This document shows positions 23,131-35,459 of a stretch of DNA of 64,000 nt, in pieces. The position numbers and the translations under genes are program-made. The stretch spans positions 14,198,001 through 14,262,000 of the forward strand of contig NC_065872.1 in the NCBI RefSeq assembly GCF_933775445.1, written 5' to 3'. The DNA is from Argentina anserina (taxonomy: Eukaryota; Streptophyta; Magnoliopsida; Rosales; Rosaceae). The stretch's first letter is position 1, and each line of letters begins with the position of its first letter. The notes beneath the pieces were generated by a model. It made no database searches, was not told the DNA's origin, and saw nothing but the letters and a program-made list of their open reading frames with translations.

Positions 23131-25233
23131 CTATACTAAACCCCATCGCGTCAATTTTGTAGAAGTCACCCCAACTAGACGACCCTTAATATCGATCCCG
23201 ACAACTCCCAAAAACCTCATATCACCATAATAATACTCTGCATCCAAAATGCAGGAAGCGACTGAGTATGGTCGATCATCTGCTCTCACTAGTTCTGCCT
23301 TGTCAGTTGCGGGATCCCACATCAACATTTCTTGGTGTAGAGTAGAAGGTATGCAGTAAGCTCGATGTATCCAATCCCTACCCAGTATGATGCTGTATGG
23401 AGCGGTGCAATCCGTAACGAAGAATGTCTGGAACAGCTCAGAAAGTCCTATTTTGACTTTGAGGATCAAAACTCCCAAGGTCTTAGTTAAGTTGTCAGCA
23501 AAACTCCTGACCTTAAGATTGCTACTGAGAACCTTTGCCTTTGCAAAACCAAGTGCCTCGACTGTCTTCACCGTGATAATGCTAACTACTGCACCACCGT
23601 CAACGAGGATTTTGTTCACTCTCTTGCCCTCCATCTCAGCTGATATGTATAAAGGTTTAATGTGCTGAGTCATAGTCGCCGTAGACTTTGTGAACATCAT
23701 GAAGAACCGTTGGAGCTCTGTCATCGTGTGAGATTTATCAGCTCCCTCTCCCCTCGTGTCTTTTTCACCAGTTGGCACCTTTGTAGATGACAACTCTGCG
23801 ACTGTACCCACCTCCTGGGTCTGCGTCTCACCTCCAATGAATAGATGAGATGGCATTGGCCGTAGAAGAGCATACTTCGAGGACAAATTGAACACCATGT
23901 TGCAACTAGGAAAAATGTATAGCCTTGGTTTTCCTTCCTCAAAGCTATCTCCATGACAGAGGTTAAACATGTTGCAGTCTGGGGTAGCGGTCATTTCTTC
24001 ATCATAACCTTCCTCCAGTTCGTCCTCTGGATCAGAAAACTCTAACCCTTGCTCATTACCGCCTGACTCTTCCATATTCTCATCCGGCATGGACCCAGTT
24101 GGCGTTCGTGAGGGGAACTTGCTCTTGAGATACTCCGTTAGTGATTGAGCCTTGGGAGGAATAACCACTGCCGCAGCCTCAACTTCCTCTGGAACCACAA
24201 GTGTTGGTTCTCTCACTATTGAAACCACTAGTACTGGTTCTTTGATCTTCAGCTTCCATTCAAACTGTGGCTTGGTTCTTTCTGGAACTGGCTCCTGATG
24301 GTTTGGCTTACTTACAGACCTTTTTGGCATCCATTTCGATTGCGCAGGCTGCGCAACACTACTTCGTTGTTGTTTCTGCTCAGCAGAAACACCTTGTGCG
24401 TGTTGCCTGTTTGTTGATCTGCCGTCAGTGGACGCGTAAGACAACCTATCATGGATTGAAACTCTTTGTGTATGAGCAGTTTCCATTGGTCGTTCAATTC
24501 TATTATGAACGCTTTCCCTCGGGTATGGCTCCTTCCTGTGGCGATCATTCTGGCGAATGTGCACATATGGCTTGAAACTAAGCTTATCAATTGTCTCTCG
24601 CAACAGCCAAGGTGGCTGCTCTAGCTGGTCGCGAGAGAGCTCTCCTTGGTTATATGCCTCTAGCATTCGCTTTGCCCTTCTTCATCTTTTCTGTACATTC
24701 CTTTTCTGAGTTTTCGTAGCCTCCAGAGCCCTTCCATGCTCCTGAACGTACCAGACATCTGGCTTTAACGACCTCGGGGCAGGCAATATGTATGACCGTT
24801 GTAGCACCTCGGCCGAAGCCTGAGTTTCCAGCGCATTCGCCCCAACTCGCTGCCTTCCAAGAACGTTCGCGACCCCACCAAGATCTGAGTGTGGCCTTTT
24901 CAACACTTGAGCATAACTGTCTATCTGAACTCTAGCTTTCTTGGGAATCTTCCTCTCGGAAAAATTTGTTGGCGAGCGAGGCCTCCGATGCCTTCGCGAC
25001 TCCTCGTGTCTGTCAACATTATCACAGTTTATGGAACACTCTTTCTTGCATGGATTACAAAGGACATAAGTCTTTGCCTTTGCGACATTCTGTTCCTTGT
25101 TCTGGACAATGCTCTTTTGTTTACCCGGCTCAGAATGCTTGGTTCTGGCAACCTCCCCTGCCACGGGGCACTCCTTTCGCTGTTGTGTCCACAACCGGAT
25201 CGGGATCCGACGCGAAAGACAACACTCCCTCAT
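23131..25233 (-). pseudogene. Linker and aspartic protease (Tat element)
   Basis: A 511-codon frame (23131-24666) plus its upstream extension in the same frame (24682-25233), separated by one stop. The first two thirds are low-complexity, charged linker. The protease lies near 23350-23650: KILVDGGAVVSIIT, where DGGA stands for the DTGA/DSGA active site as in many plant gypsy elements, followed by YSIILGRDWIH. The frame overlaps the end of Gag in another register, so either a frameshift mutation or programmed shifting separates Gag and Pol. Confidence 0.8.
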
Positions 25234-26941
25234 CTAACCAGTACTGTACCTGGTCTTTGAGATGTATGCAAATACGAGTATCATGAGTCCAAACGTTGTG
25301 AAACTTACAATACCGTTTACATTTAACTTCTTCCACAACCGGGAACTTGGTCCATGGTACAATGGTTTGACCCTCAGCAATAAGCTTGTCCAAGATCTTA
25401 TGAGCTAATGACGCATCATAAGTATACTCAGTAAACTTGGAAGGGCGATGAGTCTTCAACGGTGTTGTCAATGGTGTAACTTCCACCACTGACACTGTAG
25501 GGAATGGATCAACATCGACCCAAGCTGCCGCTCTTTTAGTGTCTACCCCCAACATGCCTTTGTTAATCCACGTCTACAATTGATCCTTGAGCTTAACACA
25601 ATCAGCTGTGTGGTGATTGAACAAATTGTAGAACTTGCAGTACTTCTTTCCTTCAACCTGCGCCACGGTAGGCATTGCAGTATCATGCTTCACTCTTCCA
25701 TTCACGAACAACTCATCCAGAATTTCTGGAGCCTTGTGAGCATTGTAGGTATATGAGTCGTATTCGGGCTTGGTAAACACTGCTGTAGAGATCTTGATAG
25801 GGTCCCTGGACATCTTCAAAGCCATAGACTTCAATGCATGTAGTCCAGCTATCTCTACGGCAGCCACTTCATCATCTACCTCCTCGACCCACTGCTCTTC
25901 GTATGGATAAGGTGTGTAGAAAGGATCTACATGCGAGTAGATAGTTGAAACCCTCTTAGTTCCAGATGGAACTGCATAACGTGGTTTCAAAGTTCCAGGG
26001 TGATAGGATACAGGTGGACCTTTTGGAACTGTAGCACTGTCTTCCATCTCCCTAAGGAACACTTGGTAGGAACCTACCTTGTTCATTAAGTCCGCCATAC
26101 TAGAAAAGTAGGCATCATGATGTTTGGCCCGCTGACAGGTCTCCAAACCCTTTATAACAATGCGAATGGCATCCTGTTCCGCGAGCGGTGTTCTGCACTT
26201 TGCTTGCTGCACCTTGAACCTCTTCAGGAACTCCACTGCCGACTCCATTGGCTGTTGATACATGGAAGTCAGAGATGACAAATCCACTTCAGGCTCAACA
26301 CTTCCAAAAGTCATTTTAAACATTGTCTCAAGCATGGACCAATCTAAAATGGACCTTGGCGCCAACTTGGAGAACCAAGATAGCGCCGGTCCTGACAACG
26401 ATGAACCGAAAGCCCTCATCTTGAAGATTAGATCAGATGCATATGGCCCACAATTGCTATGGAAACACGATATATGCTCCGCTGCATTCTCGGAACCCTC
26501 TCCTGAGAAAGTCTGGAACTTGATTGGACGATAGCCCGAAGGCCAAGGACACGCTGACACCCATTCTGGGAATGGGCTTGTATATGATATGTTCGGAGTA
26601 GCATGACCATGAATGGTCCTCACACTTTCCTGGATTATATTCTGAACCTGCTCCTTGGTAAGGCTCTGACCTTCTTCTACTTCCTGCTCAGACTCTTCTC
26701 GATGTTCCTCTTGCCGCTCGCGACGGAACTGATATTGACGCTCTTGTCTTCCGCTTGGTTGAAGAAGTGCCAATGCTTTTTGTAAAGCTTCAACCTCGGG
26801 TGTGTTCGACCATTTGGAACTTCCAAGCGTGAACTTTCCCTTCTTAGTCTTCACCTTCTTCCTCCTTGCAAGTTTGACAAGCTCAACATCTGATTTGTCA
26901 GCCTTATAACCTCTGGTTTCGAGCAAGAGGGATATCCTCAC
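25130..26941 (-). pseudogene. Gag (Tat element), with a duplicated C-terminal module
   Basis: The 455-codon frame (25574-26941) contains a Gag capsid domain: KFQTFSGEGSENAAEHI, then ALSWFSKL, and FLKRFKVQQAKC. It ends in a KYCKFYNLFNHHTADCVKLKDQL-like zinc-binding module, written here as CKFYN...H.T..C..LK. After an in-frame TAG the same frame continues with a second copy of this module (CKFHN...HDTRIC..LK, about 25270-25320), each preceded by a YTYNA/YTYDA...ILD segment. So about 75 residues are duplicated. The start codon at 26941 lies only 54 bp inside the LTR. Confidence 0.8.
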
Positions 26942-26994
26942 GAGTAAGGATTCCGGCTTGCTATCTTTGACACTGTCCCACTGGGCATGCCAAA

Positions 26995-27798
26995 TGTTCG
27001 AGCTGGGAAAACGGATCCTCCTCAGAGAACAATCAGCAAGCCCCGGTGCCGAACCCTAGACGGTTCGACCCTTCGTTCTCTGTTGTTGTTGGGGTGCCAA
27101 TACCTTTGAGTTAGGTACAACTGTTGCTTTGTTTGACAATGATCGCGCTCACGTATTGTCTTCTTCTCAAACGATTGCTCCGCAGTTGCTGATAAACCGC
27201 TGAAGTTCGAATGAGGTACCTTTCACTCCACCTCAAGTAGATGGCCGAGCTTACTTTTGACCGCTTGGGGAAAAGCAAAGCTACTGTGTCGTTAATAGCA
27301 GAACTCTCTCGCGAATGAGATTTGCTGACTAGTGCAGACTTTTGTGTTTGCTAGAAGCTGGGCTAGCGACTCGATGGACTTGACTCAAATTGCCGAAGTT
27401 AATCGGACTTGTTGCTACATGCAGCGCGAGGGGTGCATCTGGGTAGCTCCGCTCCGATGGGAGACTTGGTTGCCGAAGCGAATCAGACTTTTACTTAGTG
27501 GGGAGATTTTGACTATGCGGTTGCGCGATAGTTTGTTTGACGTTGCGTGCGTTATTCTGCACATTCGACCCCCTTATATAGAGAACACAATTTGTTCTTT
27601 CTTGCGAATCAAGTCTTGAGAACCTCCTAGTTCATTTGGATTCACCTTCCTTATTCGACTAAGATTTTATACAACGTTAGTCCCCTAAATCTATTCCAAT
27701 ACGGTAGGTAATCTTGCTCTGTGATATATTTTCCCCAAACAACCGGTCCACGAGCCTAAAGAGTAGATAATACCGGGGTATTATTCTAGGCCCAAACA
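26995..27798 (-). repeat. 5' LTR of the Tat element
   Basis: 804 bp, TG...CA ended. On the minus strand a TATATAAG box lies at 27573-27582. Just inside the element (26975-26994) the minus strand reads TTTGGCATGCCCAGTGGGAC, which is the likely primer-binding site; the tRNA is not identified. Confidence 0.9.
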
Positions 27799-27934
27799 CC
27801 AGGAAAGGCAACAAAGGGATTAAGGGAAATAGAAAATTCTATTGTTTATAGCAGTGCATATTAAAATTTAGCATGTAAATCCTGGAGTAGCCGTTTATGT
27901 CACGAGACATTACTGAAAGCAGACACTCAAACTG
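27799..27934. repeat. Second copy of the lectin-kinase 3' flank, right part
   Basis: Continues 16678-17787 after the Tat insertion and matches 41537-41672. The match ends at CAAACTG, the point where element C begins in the other copy. Confidence 0.85.
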
Positions 27935-28324
27935 CTCCGAGCAACAAAAAAAAAAGGAAGTTCCACAAATGAATCTGTAAGCAGTTAGAGTTTTAATTTA
28001 GGATTCAATTACAAATTAAGTTTCAGGTGCACACCCTTTTGTTTAAGCCTAACATCAATCCCATATTCCCAACCCACACACACTTTCCATCTAGGAAGCT
28101 AAAGCAAGGATACAAAGCCAACCACTATATGTTCAATCAGATGATACAATTTAATAATGTCACAGGTTCGTCAACTAACTGACTTGAAAATGTTGGCACT
28201 AAACTGGACAAACAAATTAATTGTGTAATAGAATCATGTCATAACTGCAACATGTGACTAGTGATTTATATCCATTCCTGCAGATTATGGAGGATAACTG
28301 CAAAAGGGGTCAGTCTCCAGAGTA
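27935..28324. other. Unassigned stretch
   Basis: No gene, repeat or RNA signal is recognised. It may be the original continuation of the kinase 3' flank, which element C has replaced in the other copy. Confidence 0.45.
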
Positions 28325-28627
28325 AGGTGCTGATAATCAACATTTACGCTCATTAGGTGGATGGAAAACTGGCTTTGCATCTGATAAAGTCATGGAATTT
28401 AATTCAAGCAAGCGTAAGCAGCAATAGTAACTTGCAAACAGACAATGGTACTGATGGTGACGAGGTTGCAGGCTCGAACGAAACGCACTTAGTTACAAGT
28501 TGGGGCGGGGTGTCTTTGGAAAGATGTTCTGCCGGATTCTGCTGGAAATTGCAGGAAATATAATTACTGGCTAGTGCCTGTTACAATTGGTCATGTCCTT
28601 CTCTCACTGTTCAAGCATGAACCTCAT
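28325..28627 (+). pseudogene. Exon-like relic, copy 2
   Basis: The frame GADNQHLRSLGGWKTGF...KRKQQ ends at a TAG and lacks the internal TGA seen at 1888-2018. The following 170 bp match 2265-2440. It looks like the 3' end of a duplicated gene. The product is not recognised, and the copy is cut on the right by an LTR fragment at 28628. Confidence 0.35.
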
Positions 28628-30251
28628 GTATATAATATAGTGTGTTGTGTATGTGTATAAAATGGTAAATACGATACATATATATGGGTTGCTATATTTT
28701 ATACTGTTATGTTCTTATTGCCAAATGAGTTTGTACTGTGGCAACTATATTTATATTATTGAGAAAGAGTCGCTTAGTTGTAGTAAAATAAACATGTGTT
28801 GATTGTTATATTATACGCGGTTTTAACATTGAGTCTTGTTAAAACGTTTTGCAAGCTGCGTATGAGGTGACGCGCGGCGGTTTGGGCGACGCGTGAGCCC
28901 CACATGTAAATACTGTGGGTGGCGCGTGAGCGCCACGCGCGTCTGCCGGAGTGTGACCCGTGAACCTCACAAAACAGTAAATTCTGAACAGTAATTTTGT
29001 AAAAAGAAATTTATGACCAGTAAAAGTAATTTCTGAGGTTTTACATGAACAATATTTACGTAAAAACCTTAATTTGTTGAACAATATTTTCATGAGGTTT
29101 TATGTATCGTTTCTAACAATTTTATTATGTAATTAGGTGACCGACAAAATGTGTGAGGGAATTGCTCTTCGTGTCATGGAAATTACACTCACGCAATAAG
29201 GTGAGTAAATCTCACTATGACGCGTCTACCTTTGGTGGTGACTTATATTTCCGTTTTCTTAAAAATATCGAACTATAACATGTATATAATATATTGTGTT
29301 GTGTATGTGTATAAAATAGTAAATACGATACATATATATGGCTTGCTATATTTTATACTGTTATGATCTTATTGCCAAATGAGTTTGTACTGTGGCAACT
29401 ATATTTATATTATTGAGTAAGAGTCGCTTGGTTGTAGTACAATAAACATGTGTTGATTGTTATATTGTACATGGTTTTAACATTGAGTCTTGTTAAATGT
29501 TTTCTGGTCTTCGGACGTTGTTGGCAGTGGTTGAGACCGAGCCTTGGCCGGGTATCTGTTACGATTCAGTTAGAGCTCTAGTCTGAGTGGTAACAGATGG
29601 GTTGCCTGGGTCTCATGAGTACTCATATTTTATGTGATATTGGGTAATAAATGGGTTGCCCATTATTAGTTGGTGTACTGCATGAGGGGTAATAGATGAG
29701 TACCTGGGTCTCATGAGCACCCGTATTTTAAATGCAATTGGGTAAACAGATGGGTTGCCCAATGTGTCATGAGCACTTATATTTTGAGATGTTAATGAAC
29801 AATCAAATGGGCCGTCCAATGTTTTACGAGTACATTTATTTTTAAATGTCATTGGTATTTTCTTTAGTATGCGATGTGTGTTATACTATTGGTTTACTCA
29901 TACGAGCTGCAAAGTTTACCGGGTTTGTGTTTATAATCCCGGTACACCTATTTGATGGTATAGGGGATAGTTCTGCAATTTTGGATAAGCAGAATTGGAG
30001 GGCTTTCTTTGAAGATTATCAAAGTTTATTTATTATATTTGTGGTGAGGAGTGAGCGGATTTTACATTTCATTTGTTATAATACTTGAATTATAATCTGG
30101 TTTTGTAATAATCAAATCGACTGAGTTGTATTGGAACTCAGTTTCGATACACTGTGACTATAAGATGATTTCAATATATTTTGAGGTTGTTTTTAGAGTT
30201 TTTCATAACTTCGATTTCGAGTTTTATCACTCGAATTTCGGGGTTGTGACA
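28628..30251 (+). repeat. LTR fragment with internal tandem duplication
   Basis: An LTR lacking its 5' end, ending GGGTTGTGACA at 30251. The block 28628-28852 is repeated at 29283-29507. It carries a GC-rich palindrome block (28875-28950), AAGGTGAGT at about 29197, one CTTCGGACG unit and the ACCGGG hairpin at 29918-29943. Flanking target duplications are not visible. A minus-strand ORF in the GC-rich block is a composition effect. Confidence 0.75.
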
Positions 30252-32089
30252 CTATCTACACATGTAAAAATTTTAAAATAATTTTAAACCCGCAACACGA
30301 CTACTCTTAAGGATTTAGTGTTGACCACGTAAATCGAGACCTAAACGATTACGAAATTCAGTGAATTTTGTACCATATCAAATTATCAATATCTCAGAAA
30401 CCTTATTACATCCAACAGTCGAAGTTTTATTTTATAATTTTTACTCATGTGAATCACAACGTGTCTACTAATGTTATATAACATTCATATTAGTTATAAG
30501 TGAATGCGTCAGTTTGTAAACTAACTATATTGAGGAGATAATATTTGGAAAAATCGATTGTAGAATATCATCGCTATAGTGTACTATAGCTGAGGTAGAA
30601 AATTCACCAATTTTCGGTAACATTTGGTTCCTCGATCCATACGGTTAGCTCTTTATACCCTATACCCTCTTAATGGGAGCTATGAGTAATGTGTAGGAAT
30701 TTTTGCAGAATGTTTCGAGCAATTATGATATTTTAAAATGTTTTTAGAAGTTGCGAAATCACGAAAAATAATCAAAACAAAATGACATGGCCAAATAAGC
30801 GGCTAAAATTGCACCGCGTGTCCCTTTTTTGACTTTTACTTAATTATGAAGGATCTAACATTTTCTCAAAATCACAAACAATAGTTCTCACCCTCTAAAA
30901 ATTCACCAAATTACCACACAATCAGGACACTTAACACTATCTACCCATGTAAAAGTTTTAAAATAATTCTAATTGCGCGATACGACTGCTCTTAGGGAGG
31001 TAGTGTGTTAATTAGGCTGGACCGCATAGATCGAAACACAAACTATTACAAAATTTAGTGATTTTCGTACCGCATCAATATCTCAGTAATTTAATCACAT
31101 CCAATGGTCAAAGTTTTTATTTTGTGAAATTTAGTAATGTAAATCATAACGTGCCTACTAATGTTGCATAACATTCATATTATGTTATATCTAAATGCGT
31201 CCGTTTATAAACTAACTATATTGAGGAAATAAAATTTGGAAAAATCCACTATAGTGTACTATGGCCGTGATAGAAAATCCACTAATTTTAGGTAATATCT
31301 GGTTCTCGATCCACACGTTTACCTCTTTGTACGTAATACCCTCCTCAGGAGAGGTATCTTATATGAACATAATTATCCAAAATGTTTTGCATGAGTTGAT
31401 AGAACATGGTACTGGAAACGCGTAAGAATTTTTGCGGAATTTTTCGGGCACCTGTGATATGTAAATGGTTTATAAATCGACTATTTTTTGCAGAAACGCG
31501 TAAGAATGTTTTACATATTAAGTTATATGTAAATGCGTCAGATTATAAACTAACTATACTGAGAAATAAAAATTTAGAAAAATCGACCGTATGATATCGT
31601 CGCTAAAGTACTATGGCCGTTGTGGAAAATTCACTAATTTTTAGTAGCGTTCGGTTCTCGATCCACATATTTAGCTCTTTATACCCTATACCCTCCTAAG
31701 GAGAGCTATGTTAAACAAACACAATTATCTAAAATGTTTTGCATGAGTTGATAGAGCACGGTACTAGCAACACGTATGTATTTTTGTGGAATTTTTTGAA
31801 TACCTAAAGGATTAATTATAATTTTTTAGATATCTTAATATTTAAAATTCTGTTACAAATTCAAAATTGTTCATGTGGTCCAACTCTAACCGTTTATTTA
31901 TCAATATTCATTAAATATATATGACGTCAAAATAATAAATATTTTCTTTAAAGAGTAAAAAATAATGGAATACTTTTAAAGATGAAAAATAGAAAAATTA
32001 ACCCTCATCTACATACCATATTAGTAAAAAAACAATTTAATCTTCGGGTAGATTTTAAATAATCCGAGTGGATAACACCGGTATACCAT
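30252..32089. repeat. AT-rich direct repeats, three units
   Basis: Units begin near 30252 (ACTATCTACACATG), 30945 (ACTATCTACCCATG) and, truncated, 31500. Shared landmarks are AACATTCATATTA, AAATGCGTC, TAAACTAACTATA, the TCGATCCA...TTAGCTCTTTATACCC block and TGCATGAGTTGATAGA. Unit lengths are about 690 and 560 bp. No coding frame is conserved. The last 250 bp show nothing recognisable. Confidence 0.7.
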
Positions 32090-34179
32090 TGTAATGACCC
32101 GATTTTTCGGAATCAAATAAATTGAATTCTTAGAAATTAATAGAGTTTGTAAAATTAATAAACCGCATTTGTTTTGCTTCGCGACGTTGTCAATCGAAAA
32201 AGGAACCGTCGTCGGAAATCTAAATTGGAAAAATGTTACGTTTCCGCGATGCGGGAGTCGACTTTTACTCTGTCGCTCGTTTCCGAAAACTTCGTTCACG
32301 GAAGTTGTAGATCTCGTCGATACGATTTCGTGGACACGTCACGCATTCTCATCGGACGTCGTACGTGAAAGTTATTAACGACGGAAGTTAGTTTTCGATT
32401 TTAAAAAAAGGTATAAAAAGGAAATTTTGGGAATTATGGTTTCAATTTTTCGGAAACCCCTTCTCTCTCTTACCCCACAGCCTCTCCCCTCTCTCTCACC
32501 TGACTCTCTCTCTCTCCCTCAAATCGCCTCTGGCGATCTCACTAGTCGGACCTCCGTGACTCGCACCACCTCACCCAAAAGCTTCGCACAGTCCACCGCA
32601 GTGACCCCCGAGCTCGACACGCCTCCGTTCGCCACCGTGAAGCCGTCGCTACAACTTGAGCCTTTTATGGGTTCTTAGCTTCAATCTGGCGGCGCGTGAA
32701 CAGTAAATTTTTAATCAGTAACTTTTGTAAAAAGTTATTTCTGTACGGTGAATGTAAAAACTAATTTACATTCAGTAAATGTAAAATTATTTTACGTACA
32801 GTAAAGTTATTTCTGAAAGATAAATTAGTAACTTATATTTACTCGATAAGTAATACGTAAACTGTACGTATATGAAAAGTAATACGTAAACAATTCGTAT
32901 ATGAAAAGAAATACGTAGACATTACATATATGAACAGTAATTTACGTGAACAGTAATTTCGCAAAAACCGAAAATTGCTGAATAGTAAAACATTAATATT
33001 GTTTCGGTATTTGAGGTTTTACGTAACGTTTCTAATCAGTTCTTCTTCAATCTAGGTGATCGATTAATCAAGTGAAAGAATTGCTTTCAGTATTGTGGGA
33101 AATACGCTCAGAAAACTAAGGTGAGTAAAATCTCACATTGACGAATCTACCCATAGCGGAGATTTATAATTACACATATTTTAAAAAATTGAACTATGAT
33201 ATGTATATGATATAGTGGGTTATGTATGTGTATAATTGGTAAAATCAATACATATATATGAGTTGCTATATTATATACTGTCATATTTCCGTTTGTAAAA
33301 TAAGTTCATTTATAGCATTGATATTTATTTAATTGAGCATGTCACTTGGTTTTGTACAATAACATGTGATGATTGTTTTGTACGTGGTTTTAACTTGAGT
33401 AATATTAAAACGTTTTTGTTGTCTTCAGACGTGTTGGCATGTTGGAACCTAGCCTTGGTCGGGCGACAGTTACGATACAGTTAGAGCTCTAGTCTGTATG
33501 GCGGTGTACTGACATGAGAGGTAACAAATGGGTTACCGGCTTATGAGTACCCATATTTTTGGGATTATTGGGTGACAGATGGATTGCCAAATGCCCGGCG
33601 GTGTACTGCATGAGGGGTAACATATGAGTACTTAGGTCTTATGAGTACCCGTATTATAAATGTAATTGGGTAAACAGATTAGTTGCCTGATTTCTCATGA
33701 GCACTTATATTTTCAGATATTATTATACAACTAGATGGGCCGTCCTTTAACTTATGAGTACATTTATAATTGGATGTTTCAATATTTATTCTCGTATTAC
33801 TATGCATATTATTTTGTTGTTTTACTCATACAAGCTGCAAAGCTTACCGAGTTTGTGTTTTGCTATCTCGGTGCACCTATTCGATGATGTAGGGGATAGT
33901 TCCGCAGGTGTGGTTTAGCAAAATCGACGGACAACTCTAAAGACTTCGAAGTTGCCTTATTTTATTTTGTGGTGAGGATTGAGAGGATTTTTACATTTCC
34001 ATTTGATATAATGCTTGAATTATAATTTTGGTTTGTAATAATCAATTCGACTGAGTTGTACCATGAACTCAGTAATGATCCGCTGTGACGATAAGATGAT
34101 TTCGATTTATTGAGATTCTTTTATAGTTTTTCATGGGTTCGAATTCGAGTTTCATACTTGAAATTTTGAGGTCGTGAGT
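32090..34179 (+). repeat. 5' LTR of element D
   Basis: Starts TGTAATGACCCGATTTTTCGG. A TATAAAA box lies 322 bp from the start (32412), followed by a CT-rich stretch. AAGGTGAGT is at 33118-33126. The ACCGAG...CTCGGT hairpin is at 33846-33872. The expected CA end is changed (GTCGTGAGT). Confidence 0.85.
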
Positions 34180-34181
34180 GT

Positions 34182-34193
34182 TGGTATTAGAGC
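34182..34193 (+). other. Primer-binding site (element D)
   Basis: TGGTATTAGAGC, one change from the initiator tRNA-Met type TGGTATCAGAGC, two bases after the LTR. Confidence 0.85.
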
Positions 34194-34455
34194 ATAGGTT
34201 GAGTATTTAGTGATCTATCAATATCATGCAGGAGCGATGGCCCAACTGCAGCGGACCCCCATCACATGCTCTTCGGTATTGATATGTTGTTGGGTACGCA
34301 TGAGTGTTAGGAGCCACACCTTATGGTTTGGTCCTCTAGTAAAGTATTGTGAATCTTACTTCGATGATTCACCTACTTTGGAAATCTTAAGTTAATATAT
34401 GTTGGTTCTATTTTATTCGGATTCAAGACTTCACATGTATTGACTAAGTGTTTAA

Positions 34456-35445
34456 ATGTTTCAAGGTGATGAATTTGGAGAAGGGCGTGCACAAGGCCGA
34501 GGCCGAGTCCGCAATGTGAATAATCTCTATGAAGAGGTGGCGCCACAGGAAGAACAGGTTGACCCCGCAACAGTCATTAGAGACGATTGTCGTGTGCTAA
34601 AGCTGATCAAGGACATCAGTAGTCTGTCAGCGCCGTCATTTCATGTGGGCCTGGATCATATGGTAGAAGATCACTGGATTGAGAGTATGGAAACCTACTT
34701 TGAGATGATGGTGTGCTCTAGGATAGAGAAGAGGATGATAGCCACATTCTTCTTAAAAGATGATGCTATGGATTGGTGGAAGAGCACAAGACGGACAGTG
34801 AATGTGTCTACTATGACCTGGGATGATTTTACGACACTCTTTCGAGAAAAGTACTTTGCAGCTACAGTGCAGGAGGATTTAGAACTTGAGCTCCTTGAGC
34901 TAGTACAGGGAGATATGACTATCAGGGAGTATGAAGCTCGTTTTGCACAGTTGTATTGGTTTGTCAGACCAATGGGTGCAACCTCCTTAGTCCAGAAATT
35001 TCTACGGGGACTTAAGCAAGAGTACAAGACCATCAGATCAGCACTTTGTCTGTCTACAAAAGAGTTGATGTATGAGAGTGCTATGAATTTGGAACAGGCG
35101 AATAAGACTCGCAGAGGCGATGTGGAAAATAGAGATACTAGAGGAAAAGACAAGGCAATCAGTTCAGGCAACGGGTCCTCAAGACCAAGAGGTGGATCTT
35201 GGAAGTGGCCGAGACCCCATTACCAGATTCCGGCTAAAGCGGCATCGCCATCTACTAGGATTGCACATGTTAAACAATTAGCTTATGTAAGGTGTTTCTT
35301 TTGCAATGAAATGTGGCACTACGCCACAACTTGTCCGAAATCGAAGAGAGCATGCTGCTTTAAGTTTGGGCAACTGGGACATATGCTAGAGACTGCACCC
35401 GACCTCCGTAGGGTAGACAGGAACATCAGCAGAGACAGTTACTAG
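34456..35445 (+). pseudogene. Gag (element D)
   Basis: The 329-codon frame carries the chromovirus Gag capsid domain: MVEDHWIESMETYFEMM, DAMDWWKS, TMTWDDFTTLFREKYF, and LVQGDMTIREYEARFAQL. Near the end is one intact CCHC zinc knuckle (C-FF-C-NEMW-H-YATT-C) and a second, degenerate one in which histidine remains but the last cysteine is lost. The N-terminal Arg/Gly-rich region is partly out of frame when compared with element C. Gag would coat the element RNA in the cytoplasm. Confidence 0.85.
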
Positions 35446-35459
35446 CAGGCCAAGCTAGA

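Larger units (their letters stand above)
17788..27798 (-). mobile_element. Full-length Tat-lineage Ty3/gypsy retrotransposon
   Basis: The element is 10,011 bp long and flanked by the 5 bp target duplication CCAGG (17783-17787 and 27799-27803). LTRs of 829 and 804 bp both start TGTTCGAGCTGG and end GGCCCAAACA; they differ by a few indels and scattered substitutions. Coding order on the minus strand is Gag, protease, reverse transcriptase, RNase H, a second RNase H-like domain and integrase, without a chromodomain. The second RNase H and an extra antisense ORF next to the 3' LTR are hallmarks of the Tat lineage. Several stops and frameshifts disable it. The matching empty site lies at 41537-41541. 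Confidence 0.9.

Noticed and set aside
32427..32678. 83-codon ORF in the leader of element D
   Set aside because: CT-rich leader following the TATA box; not conserved in the sister LTRs.
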